In this document: positions 7,534-14,245 of the stretch, in pieces | Layout: the number at the start of each line of letters is the position of its first letter | Position numbering within the stretch: position 1 is the first letter of the stretch | DNA from: JACMJP01 sp046160675 | GTDB lineage: Bacteria > Bacteroidota > Bacteroidia > Chitinophagales > BACL12 | Reading direction: 5' to 3' | Assembly (NCBI GenBank): GCA_046160675.1 | Contig: JBJXHH010000231.1 | Span: forward strand, 1-19,364 | DNA length: 19,364 nucleotides | Program-made: the position numbers and the translations under genes | Notes under the pieces: model-generated | Told to the model about the DNA's origin: nothing | Databases searched by the model: none | What the model saw: the letters and a program-made list of their open reading frames with translations, nothing else

Positions 7534-9695
7534 GATGGTTTTTCCTTGCGGCTTGTTGTATTATTGGCTTGCAAACGAAGGCGCAGTATGCGATTATAGA
7601 AGATATCATTGTTGTGATAGATGGGGATACACTCTTAAACCCATCAATGGGCGGGCTACACACTCCGCAATTTTCAAATTTAGATGTTGATTTTGACGGT
7701 GATGAAGATGTATTTGTTTTTGACAGGAGTTGTTTTAAAGTAATGGTATTTGAAAATATTTTGATTGATGGTGAAAGAAAATTTCGCTATGCCCAAGAAT
7801 ATGAATCTCAATTTCCATTTCTCACAGATTGGGCATTGTTGAAGGATTATAACTGCGATGGGCTTAAAGATATTTTTACATATTACAGCGGTTCCACCGC
7901 TGTGTATAAAGCGGTGAATACAGGAGGTGTTTTATCATTTGAACTTGCAGTTGAAAAAATTGTGTACATAGATGCATTTCCCATTTCCATATATACAAGC
8001 CGCAGCGACATCCCCGATTTTGCGGATGTGAACAATGATGGAGATATAGACGTTGTCGCTTTCGGAGTGAGTGGCACAACATTGCGTTATTTTGAAAATA
8101 CTTCACAGGAAAATTTTTGGGGATGCGATAGTTTGCAGTTTGAGTTGATTGAATATTGCTGGGGCGACATAAATGAAGGAGCATCATGTAGTGGCGCAGA
8201 CCTCGGTATAGTATGCAAAGGAAATGCAGATAACACAGTTACTGAAGAAAGTAAAGAATTGCATGTAGGTTCAACAGTTTTGTTATTTGATAAGGATGGT
8301 GACAGTGATGAAGATCTTGTACTCGGAGATGTTTCTTGCAGTAACCTGGTGTACTATAAAAACGGAGGAGATGTTGAGTATGCTACTTTTACTTCAAAAG
8401 ATACTTTGTTCCCGACAGGAACCGTGGGAGCCAAGTTTCATGAATATTTATCTTCTTTCTTGGCTGACGTAAATGCTGACGGAAAAAAGGACCTTATAGT
8501 TTCAACGAATGATAATAACCTGGGATTGAACACAGATCATACATGGTTGTATGAAAACACAGGCACCGATACTTTCGATTTTGAGTTTATAAAAAATGAT
8601 TTTCTATTGGATGAAACTATTGATCTTGGGCAAAATTCAAAACCTGTTTTCACTGATTATAATGCAGATGGATTGATAGATATAATAGCTGGGGTGGGCA
8701 ATACTTACGATGAAACTGAAGCAAGAAAGTATGGAGTTTTTTTATTTGAAAATACCGGAACAGTTGCTGAACCGGTGTTTACTTTTATTACAAATGATTA
8801 TGCGGAACTTGCGGTTTATAACATACCAGAATTACATCCGTCTTTTATTGATATTGATGCTGATGGAGATGAAGATATGTTTGTAGGCTTAAACGACGGA
8901 ACCTTGGCATTTCTTGAGAACATAGCCGGGTCGGGGCTTCCGGCGGATTATGCTGCACCAGAGTTTAACTACCAAGGTATTGATGCAGGGATAAACGCTG
9001 CACCAGTTTTTTTTGACGTAAATACAGACGGTTTAATTGACCTAATTGTGGGTGAACAAAACGGAAACCTCAATTTTTATGAGAATACGGGTTCAGTTAC
9101 ATCTGCAGAATTTGTTTTGCAGAATGAGAATTTTGGTGGGGTAGATGTAAGAGAGATTGGCTCACTGTACGGGTACTCAACCCCGTTTTTTTATAGGGAT
9201 GAAGAAGATTCTTTGTTTCTATTGGTCGGATCAGAATCGGGGAAGATTCATAAGTTTGATGAGATAGAAGAAAGCTTGTTTGGGGAGTTTCATGAACGAG
9301 ACAGTTTGTTTCCGGGATATGTTCCGGGTAGGTATACAACTATTTCAGCATTTGATATAAACAATGATAACAAATTTGAATTCGTAACTGGCAACAATAG
9401 AGGGGGTGTTACCTTTTTTGGGATTGATGAAAGTGTTTCAGTACAAAATCAATCACCAGCGGAATTTCGGGTTTATCCGAACCCTGCAAACCGTCAATTT
9501 ACAGTCTCTTTGAATTTTTATGATTTGCCCGCAAAGTATAAAATTTATAATGTTTTTGGTGAAGAGACGCTTTCAGGAAAATTTGCCTTAACTCAAAATC
9601 AGGTTGTTATCAGTTCACTTAGTCCAGGTTTGTATTTTCTCACTGTACAAACAGGTGACAAGAAATGGGAAAGTCAAAAATTCATCAAACAATAA
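7530..9695 (+). CDS. T9SS-exported FG-GAP/VCBS repeat protein, second of a tandem pair
   Basis: Paralogue of the preceding gene, also 721 residues. It starts at a GTG that overlaps the previous TGA by four bases, which implies translational coupling; no in-frame ATG is near. The N-terminal signal peptide ends in TKAQ at about 19. An LAAC string at residues 6-9 mimics a lipobox but comes too early in the hydrophobic core to be likely. Nine calcium-type loops begin at about 52, 106, 166, 254, 313, 376, 441, 496 and 609, nearly the same places as in the first copy. Cysteines at 109, 199, 210 and 229 keep the first copy's spacing; C68, C220 and C270 are extra. A T9SS type A sorting domain runs from about 648 (VYPNPANR, SPGLYFL). 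The product is expected outside the cell, possibly acting together with the first copy. The stop is seven bases from the stop of the convergent gene at 9703. Confidence 0.9.
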   Translation: MRWFFLAACCIIGLQTKAQYAIIEDIIVVIDGDTLLNPSMGGLHTPQFSNLDVDFDGDEDVFVFDRSCFKVMVFENILIDGERKFRYAQEYESQFPFLTDWALLKDYNCDGLKDIFTYYSGSTAVYKAVNTGGVLSFELAVEKIVYIDAFPISIYTSRSDIPDFADVNNDGDIDVVAFGVSGTTLRYFENTSQENFWGCDSLQFELIEYCWGDINEGASCSGADLGIVCKGNADNTVTEESKELHVGSTVLLFDKDGDSDEDLVLGDVSCSNLVYYKNGGDVEYATFTSKDTLFPTGTVGAKFHEYLSSFLADVNADGKKDLIVSTNDNNLGLNTDHTWLYENTGTDTFDFEFIKNDFLLDETIDLGQNSKPVFTDYNADGLIDIIAGVGNTYDETEARKYGVFLFENTGTVAEPVFTFITNDYAELAVYNIPELHPSFIDIDADGDEDMFVGLNDGTLAFLENIAGSGLPADYAAPEFNYQGIDAGINAAPVFFDVNTDGLIDLIVGEQNGNLNFYENTGSVTSAEFVLQNENFGGVDVREIGSLYGYSTPFFYRDEEDSLFLLVGSESGKIHKFDEIEESLFGEFHERDSLFPGYVPGRYTTISAFDINNDNKFEFVTGNNRGGVTFFGIDESVSVQNQSPAEFRVYPNPANRQFTVSLNFYDLPAKYKIYNVFGEETLSGKFALTQNQVVISSLSPGLYFLTVQTGDKKWESQKFIKQ

Positions 9696-9702
9696 TTTGT
9701 CA

Positions 9703-10392
9703 TTACTTGGTAGTATGGAGTAAAACAAATTCTATTCGGAAGGCAGCTTTATCTCTCGCCTCTTTCAAATCTCTCCGCTGAAACGCCCTGATAAAGTAAT
9801 CACCTTTCTGAAGTTTTGCACCGAAGTTAGCGGCGCCTGTTGATGTCAGTTTTTTTCCACCCTGGCTGAAAACGTTAAACTGGATAATGGAATCATTTAT
9901 ACCAGAATGAACAAACAAGTATGCGGGATTTTCCAAAACAATGTGCTGGTCCTCATAATCCAGGCCGTTCAGAATGCCTGAAAATTCAAAAGACTCTTTT
10001 TTTGCAATTAATGTTTTCTTAAAACCAACCATCATGTTTTGTAAGGTGTTCATTTGCATTATTGAATCACCTAACAGGTTTGTAGCGGACATAAGAAGAT
10101 TATTTTCTTCACTCAGAATTTCAATACTAGAGTTATTATTTAAAGCCCATCGGCATACCTTCCCTTGAGTAAAATAGTTATAAAAAATGGCGTTCTTTGT
10201 AGAGGCTAAACATTCAAGTCCAATGAGTTCTCCATTGTTAGTTGGATGATTTCCTACCCAAAACCCGTGAATGCCTAGCTCAGAGGTAGTTTGTGTTTCT
10301 GCACTTCCCTCTTTGTTTTCAGCCGAACCATTGTTTTTGCATTGATAAAACAAACCGGAAATAATAAGCAACGAAAGTGTAAAATGTTTCAT
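9703..10392 (-). CDS. Probable lipoprotein of unknown function, 229 aa
   Basis: I do not recognise a family. The N-terminus (MKHFTLSLLIISGLFYQC) is a short lipoprotein-like signal with Cys at residue 18, followed by KNNGSAENKEG, a polar linker of the kind that follows lipidated cysteines. The lipobox is imperfect: Gln stands just before the Cys, where Gly, Ala or Ser is usual, so lipidation is probable but not certain. After a low-complexity Glu/Ser/Thr tether, a domain begins at about residue 40 (GIHGFWVGNH) and runs to the end. It has alternating hydrophobic strands and a C-terminal segment (KGDYFIRAFQRRD) that suggests a beta-rich fold. It is transcribed toward the T9SS pair, with seven bases between the stops. 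The ATG at 10392 is the natural start. Confidence 0.72.
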   Translation of the reverse strand: MKHFTLSLLIISGLFYQCKNNGSAENKEGSAETQTTSELGIHGFWVGNHPTNNGELIGLECLASTKNAIFYNYFTQGKVCRWALNNNSSIEILSEENNLLMSATNLLGDSIMQMNTLQNMMVGFKKTLIAKKESFEFSGILNGLDYEDQHIVLENPAYLFVHSGINDSIIQFNVFSQGGKKLTSTGAANFGAKLQKGDYFIRAFQRRDLKEARDKAAFRIEFVLLHTTK

Positions 10393-10499
10393 AGATACAG
10401 TTTCAGGACAAAAAGTTAGTCATATTTTTGACATGTTAAAAAAATAAAGTGGCAACTTTTCACTTGAATACTTATCTTAGCGGTTGTAAATATAGTTCA

Positions 10500-10862
10500 A
10501 TGAAAAAAATACTATTTCTTGTATTCATTCTTTCAGCAACACATATTGCTTTTTCCCAAACAGCTCTTTCAGCTACTATAGATAAGAACTTTTTAATCAC
10601 TTTACCCACAGATCAGCCATTATCTTCTGTTTATCAGCTTGATATTTCAGCCCTTTCTTTCAAAGATGAGCAGGATTGCGCTGATTTTTTCCATAAAATG
10701 CATGAAATTGTTGTCAATTATAAAGTGAATTTTGAAGCGAAAACAGTAACTATTCTTTTGAGTTATGACAATAGAAATGAAGGTTGGGGATTAACGGAAT
10801 GGAATAATTACTTTCAGGCCCGGTCTAAAAAAATGATGATTGTTTATAACACTTCCAGATAA
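10500..10862 (+). CDS. Small secreted protein of unknown function, 120 aa
   Basis: The ATG at 10500 opens directly into a signal peptide, MKKILFLVFILSATHIAFSQ. The open frame extends upstream to a GTG at 10449, but that would put 17 polar residues before the signal, so the shorter form is taken. The mature part is about 100 residues with a Cys at about residue 60 in DEQDCADFF, alternating hydrophobic residues (KTVTILLSYD) and a WGLTEWNNYF segment. I recognise no domain. There is no T9SS sorting domain and no lipobox, so a periplasmic or secreted product is inferred. The gene is divergent from the lipoprotein gene ending at 10392, with 107 bases between the two starts, and converges with the 69-residue gene at 10875 with a 12-base gap. 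Confidence 0.75.
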   Translation: MKKILFLVFILSATHIAFSQTALSATIDKNFLITLPTDQPLSSVYQLDISALSFKDEQDCADFFHKMHEIVVNYKVNFEAKTVTILLSYDNRNEGWGLTEWNNYFQARSKKMMIVYNTSR

Positions 10863-10874
10863 GAGTTGTGTGAA

Positions 10875-11084
10875 TTATATATCCCACACATTGAGTTGAT
10901 TTCGAACCTTATCCATCATCTGTAATTCAATTTCATTCAGCGCCAGTTTTTCCCTATCAGCTGCGGAATGTCCTGTAACTTTTTCCTGAAATACAATTTC
11001 TACAAATTTACCTCGCAGTTCTTTAGGAACCTGCACAAGAATGTGTTCTTCCTCGGGCTTGATAAATCTTGAAACTTGGATCAT
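10875..11084 (-). CDS. Small cytoplasmic protein, weakly antitoxin-like, 69 aa
   Basis: A 69-residue protein with no signal peptide. The N-terminal half has a beta-strand pattern around VQVPKELRGKFVEIVFQEK. Its general shape recalls the short N-terminal part of VapB/AbrB-like or DUF2281-like antitoxins, but no conserved motif is decisive. The C-terminal half (DREKLALNEIELQMMDKVRN) looks helical and charged. A toxin gene would be expected right next to an antitoxin, but the downstream neighbour is the convergent secreted-protein gene 12 bases away, and the upstream side has 118 bases and then a divergent phosphopantetheinyl transferase. The antitoxin idea is therefore speculative, and the safe name is hypothetical protein. 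Coding is supported by an ATG start, compact intergenic spacing and a protein-like amphipathic composition. Confidence 0.6.
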   Translation of the reverse strand: MIQVSRFIKPEEEHILVQVPKELRGKFVEIVFQEKVTGHSAADREKLALNEIELQMMDKVRNQLNVWDI

Positions 11085-11153
11085 AAACTTAGGTTTTTAG
11101 AAGGTTTCTTGTGTGAATTTAGTAAGTATGTTTGAATATCCAAAATTAAAATT

Positions 11154-11185
11154 TTTGGCAAAGTGCCTGTGCCCATCTAAACTTG
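11154..11185 (+). promoter_or_regulatory. Possible Bacteroidota-type promoter for the phosphopantetheinyl transferase gene
   Basis: TTTG at 11154-11157 is followed after 20 bases by TAAACTTG at 11178-11185, which matches TAnnTTTG at seven of eight positions. The implied leader before the ATG at 11203 is about 10-15 bases. The elements sit in the 118-base region between divergent genes, where a promoter is expected. Read by eye, without scoring. Confidence 0.33.
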
Positions 11186-11202
11186 CATAGATTAAATTAG
11201 TT

Positions 11203-11853
11203 ATGGCACTGGTTTTAAAGGAAAAATTGCATGGAAAGGCGGAGTTTGCTCTGTGGAAAATAGAGGAGGAGGATGGATTCTACAACCAGAAACTAGTATT
11301 GAGCAAGGAAGAAACAGCTTATATACTGTCCATCAAACACCCGGCGCAAAGAACCCGGTGGTTAGCTAGCAGGTATCTGTTGAAAGATCTCATGAAGACA
11401 GATGAATTTGTTGAACTTCTGGCGGATGCTCATGGAAAACCCTACATTAGTAATTTCCCTTTGCAAATAAGTATTTCCCACAGTAATAAATATGCTGCAG
11501 TAATTCTCTCAAAAACACATAACGTAGGAATTGATGTGGAAGAAGTTGGAAGAAATATCGAGCCTCTCAAGCATAAATTTCTTTCAGTGACCGAGCTCCA
11601 GACCTTGCAACCTGAAACCCAAAAAGAGCAGTTGCTTTTATACTGGGCTGCAAAAGAAGTGATGTATAAGATGTATGCAAAGAAGAAGCTTGAGTTTAAA
11701 TATGATATGTTGGTGAAACCTTTTGAGCTTAAGCAAAAAGGGTATCTATTTGGAATACTGACCAAAAACGACCAGGTCTTTCATTATAATATGTCCTACC
11801 TTCTCATGCAAAACTATGTTTTAGTTTATGGTATTGAACATATAACATCCTAG
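11203..11853 (+). CDS. 4'-phosphopantetheinyl transferase superfamily protein, Sfp type
   Basis: Transfers the 4'-phosphopantetheine arm of CoA to a serine of an acyl or peptidyl carrier protein, turning apo into holo form; cytoplasmic. The 216-residue length fits the two-lobed Sfp type rather than the about 120-residue AcpS type. Hallmarks are HGKPYI at 77-82, SISHS at 90-94, the magnesium-binding GIDVEE (G109, D111, E113), and WAAKEVMYK from W148 with K151, E152 and K156. The stretch from residue 36 (KEETAYILSIKHPAQR) matches the usual N-lobe. Whether it serves fatty-acid ACP or secondary metabolism cannot be told; no polyketide or peptide synthetase genes are nearby, and many Bacteroidota use one such enzyme for everything. 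It is divergent from the 69-residue gene and followed after 86 bases by the cytochrome gene. Confidence 0.92.
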   Translation: MALVLKEKLHGKAEFALWKIEEEDGFYNQKLVLSKEETAYILSIKHPAQRTRWLASRYLLKDLMKTDEFVELLADAHGKPYISNFPLQISISHSNKYAAVILSKTHNVGIDVEEVGRNIEPLKHKFLSVTELQTLQPETQKEQLLLYWAAKEVMYKMYAKKKLEFKYDMLVKPFELKQKGYLFGILTKNDQVFHYNMSYLLMQNYVLVYGIEHITS

Positions 11854-11939
11854 AAATGTGTTGATTGTAAATTTTTTGAAAAAGCTTTTTTTTTAAAAAA
11901 ATTTGTAATTTGGCATATCAATAACCTAAACTACTCATT

Positions 11940-12917
11940 ATGAAACAACTTAAAAAAATCCTGAAATGGACAGGTATCATTTTGCTTGTTCTCATTCTTG
12001 GACTCGTAACCTACATTCTAACAAGCTGGGACAAAACCTTTGACGGACCTATACCAGATATAAAAGCATCAACAGACAGTGCAGTAATTGCCCGGGGCGA
12101 ATATCTTGTTTACGGCCCCATGCATTGTGCTGAATGTCACACAGATAAAGAGGGATATTTGCAAGCGGTTAAAGGTGTTAAAGTGCCTTTAAGCGGAGGT
12201 TATGAATTTAAATTGCCGTTCGGTACAGTTACTTCCAAAAACATAACAAATGACAAAGAGACAGGTATTGGAAGATACACTGATGGGGAGATAGCAAGAA
12301 CTATCAGGGAATTAATTAAACCTGATGGGCATACAATGATCCCATTTATGAGTTTTCAAAACATGAGTGAAGATGACCTAATAGCCATTATTTCCTATTT
12401 GCGCACAACTGAACCAGTTAAAAAAGAGATTCCTGAAAATACCTGGAATTTTGCAGGGAAGGCTGTACTCACCTTCTTTATTAAACCTGTGGGTCCTAAA
12501 GCTACTCCGCCCAAAGCCGTTCAGCCCAGTGAATCAGCCGCTTACGGAGAATATCTTGCAACTGCAATTTCAAATTGTAACGGTTGTCATACACCTTTTA
12601 GTATGAAAACAGGGAAGCCGATCGGCCCTGTTTTTTCAGGGGGAAATGAGTTTGAGAGTGCAACCCTCGAGCCAGGTGTTTTTATGATGTCTCCAAATCT
12701 TACCCCTGACCCGGAAACCGGCAGGATAACAGATTGGAGTGAAGAAACTTTTGTGAAACGTTTCAGGGAGGGAAAATTATACAATGAATCAGCCATGCCC
12801 TGGGGGCCTTATCTGAGTTTTACTGATTCTGACCTGAAGGCGATTTATGCATATCTAAAAACTTTGCCTCCTGTAAAAAATGAAACAGTTGCCGGGGTGA
12901 TAAGAAAAGAATCATAA
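11940..12917 (+). CDS. Membrane-anchored di-heme cytochrome c
   Basis: An electron carrier of 325 residues, anchored by one N-terminal membrane helix (about 9-28, after KQLKKILK) with the heme domains outside the inner membrane. Two class I cytochrome c domains are visible. The first has CAECH (C63, C66, H67) and probable axial Met candidates at 133 and 137, followed by DDLIAIISYLRT. The second has CNGCH (C213, C216, H217) and AMPWG (M286), followed by DLKAIYAYLKT. The repeated layout indicates an internal duplication. This arrangement resembles the cytochrome subunits of membrane alcohol, gluconate and aldehyde dehydrogenases. No dehydrogenase or oxidase partner lies in the window, so the donor and acceptor are unknown. 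The ATG at 11940 leads straight into the anchor. The gene ends just before a strong terminator hairpin. Confidence 0.93.
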   Translation: MKQLKKILKWTGIILLVLILGLVTYILTSWDKTFDGPIPDIKASTDSAVIARGEYLVYGPMHCAECHTDKEGYLQAVKGVKVPLSGGYEFKLPFGTVTSKNITNDKETGIGRYTDGEIARTIRELIKPDGHTMIPFMSFQNMSEDDLIAIISYLRTTEPVKKEIPENTWNFAGKAVLTFFIKPVGPKATPPKAVQPSESAAYGEYLATAISNCNGCHTPFSMKTGKPIGPVFSGGNEFESATLEPGVFMMSPNLTPDPETGRITDWSEETFVKRFREGKLYNESAMPWGPYLSFTDSDLKAIYAYLKTLPPVKNETVAGVIRKES

Positions 12918-12928
12918 TTAAAAAAATG

Positions 12929-12966
12929 AATACACATGCCCGGAGTTATCTCAGGGCATGTGTATT
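12929..12966. terminator. Bidirectional intrinsic terminator between convergent genes
   Basis: A perfect 13-base-pair inverted repeat, 12929-12941 with 12954-12966, contains the core CATGCCC/GGGCATG. The 12-base apex can add three more pairs after one mismatch, leaving a TTAT loop. A run of seven A (12920-12926) just to the left becomes a U-run after the hairpin in minus-strand RNA, so it is a strong terminator for hutI, whose stop codon (12966-12968) touches the stem. In the plus direction the tail is only TTTAAA, so termination of the cytochrome gene is probable but weaker. Confidence 0.85.
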
Positions 12967-14180
12967 TAAATGAAAACTCTTTCAAATAAATTCTGCCCGA
13001 AAGAATAAGGAATCTCTGCAAGAGTATTCATTTTTTTTGTAAGGATAATATTTGCTGATTTTCCCACAGCTATAGAACCAACTTCATCTTCCATTTCCAT
13101 GGCAGCGGCGCCGTTAATAGTTACTGCATTGATGGCTTCTTCAGGAGTGAGGCGCATTTTTATGCAGGCAAGAGATAGCACAAAAGGAATATTACCGGAA
13201 GGTGATGAGCCCGGATTGTAATCACTTGCAAGCACAAGGGGTAAGCCGGCATCTATCATTTTTCTTCCCGGGGCATAAGGGATGTTAATAAAGAATGAAC
13301 AGGAGGGAAGCGCAACTGGAAGTGTCTTGCTGTTAAGCAGGCATTCAATTTCAGCATCATCAAAATGTTCCAGATGATCAACTGTCAGCGCATGGTTTCT
13401 AACTCCGGTTTGAACACCTCCACTGTTTGTGAACTGGTTCACATGAATTTTTGGTCTTAAATTATATTTTGCTGCGGCCTGCAAGATCTGATCTGTTTCA
13501 TCATTTGTAAAATAATTCTTCTCACAAAACACATCGCAGTAATCGGCTAAACCTTCGGCATAAATTTTTGGTAACATTTCATTTATAATAAGGGCTATGT
13601 ATGCCTGCCGGTTAGTTTTATACTCAACAGGAATTGTATGTGCCCCGAGAAACGTTGCTTTTATTTTTAAGCCAGAAGTTTCTTTGAGTTTACTTATCAC
13701 CCGCAACATTTTCAGTTCTGCATCAACAGAAAGCCCATAGCCGCTTTTAATTTCAACAGCGCCTGTTCCGGTTTTTTTTATTGTTTCAATCCTTTCTTCA
13801 GCCTTGTCAAATAACTCTTCTTCACTCATGGCTTGAAGCTTTTTTGCAGAATTTAAAATTCCTCCACCAGCAGCAGCTATCTCTTCATAAGTTTTTCCCT
13901 GTATGCGCATAACAAATTCTTCCGCCCGTGAGGCAGCAAAAACTAGGTGAGTATGACTGTCGCAAAAAGCTGGTAAAACAAACTTACCGGTTGCGTCAAT
14001 TATTTCATCTGCACCTTCAGGGCATGTTTCCATCGTTCCGTAAGATTTTATTTTTTTGTTTTCTATTAACAGAAAAGCATTACTGATGTGAGGAAGATTT
14101 GACATTTCTTTCCCTCTCACAAGTTTTTTATGAGTAGTTTGATACAGGGTTTTTATATTCTGAATCAGGGTGGCAGGCAT
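12966..14180 (-). CDS. hutI: Imidazolonepropionase
   Basis: Cytoplasmic metal-dependent amidohydrolase, the third step of histidine degradation: it hydrolyses 4-imidazolone-5-propanoate to N-formimino-L-glutamate. With the start at 14180 (MPATLIQNIKTLY) the protein has 404 residues, normal for the family. The longer open frame to 14222 adds 14 residues without family character and reaches further toward aroC. Metal and active-site features are DSHTHL (H76, H78), the GGGILNS segment at 106-112, KSGYGL at about 145-150, HVNQF (H246), VDHLEH (H269, H272) and ASDYNPGS (D320). All are intact. No hutH, hutU or formiminoglutamate-cleaving gene is visible, so the rest of the pathway must lie elsewhere if it is complete. 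The gene is divergent from aroC with 65 bases between starts; an inverted repeat covers its start codon, and a terminator stem follows its stop. Confidence 0.95.
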   Translation of the reverse strand: MPATLIQNIKTLYQTTHKKLVRGKEMSNLPHISNAFLLIENKKIKSYGTMETCPEGADEIIDATGKFVLPAFCDSHTHLVFAASRAEEFVMRIQGKTYEEIAAAGGGILNSAKKLQAMSEEELFDKAEERIETIKKTGTGAVEIKSGYGLSVDAELKMLRVISKLKETSGLKIKATFLGAHTIPVEYKTNRQAYIALIINEMLPKIYAEGLADYCDVFCEKNYFTNDETDQILQAAAKYNLRPKIHVNQFTNSGGVQTGVRNHALTVDHLEHFDDAEIECLLNSKTLPVALPSCSFFINIPYAPGRKMIDAGLPLVLASDYNPGSSPSGNIPFVLSLACIKMRLTPEEAINAVTINGAAAMEMEDEVGSIAVGKSANIILTKKMNTLAEIPYSFGQNLFERVFI

Positions 14181-14187
14181 TGCCTGC
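14173..14187 (-). promoter_or_regulatory. Short hairpin enclosing the hutI start codon
   Basis: In minus-strand RNA, GCAGGC AAU GCCUGC forms a perfect six-pair, GC-rich stem with a three-base loop. The A and U of the hutI AUG lie in the loop and its G opens the 3' arm. Such a structure could hinder ribosome entry or display the start codon. It may equally be chance, because the 3' arm is constrained to encode Met-Pro-Ala. Confidence 0.35.
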
Positions 14188-14245
14188 AAATATCTGAAAT
14201 AGTATGAAGCATGAAAAATCAAGCTTTCTGCTTATTTTCGCAACC

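Noticed and set aside
7545..7559. Lipobox-like LAAC at residues 6-9 of the second propeller protein
   Set aside because: The hydrophobic stretch before it is only about five residues; a normal signal peptide ending in TKAQ at about 19 explains the N-terminus better, and T9SS cargo is normally not made this way.
7876..8187. 103-residue minus-strand open frame inside the second propeller gene
   Set aside because: It is fully covered by a well-supported gene with co-linear repeat loops; the antisense product is rich in His, Arg and Cys with no recognisable pattern.
10449..10499. GTG start for the small secreted protein
   Set aside because: It would place a polar stretch in front of an otherwise perfect signal peptide beginning at the ATG at 10500.
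11442..11765. 107-residue minus-strand open frame inside the phosphopantetheinyl transferase gene
   Set aside because: The sense frame carries all family motifs through this stretch, and the antisense frame shows nothing.
11871..11905. A/T tracts after the phosphopantetheinyl transferase gene as an intrinsic terminator
   Set aside because: AAAAAGCTTTTT has no loop and almost no GC, so no stable hairpin can form.
14181..14222. Longer N-terminus for imidazolonepropionase starting at 14222
   Set aside because: The extra 14 residues are not family-like, and the frame then overlaps the longer aroC frame; MPATLIQNIKTLY fits the known N-terminus.
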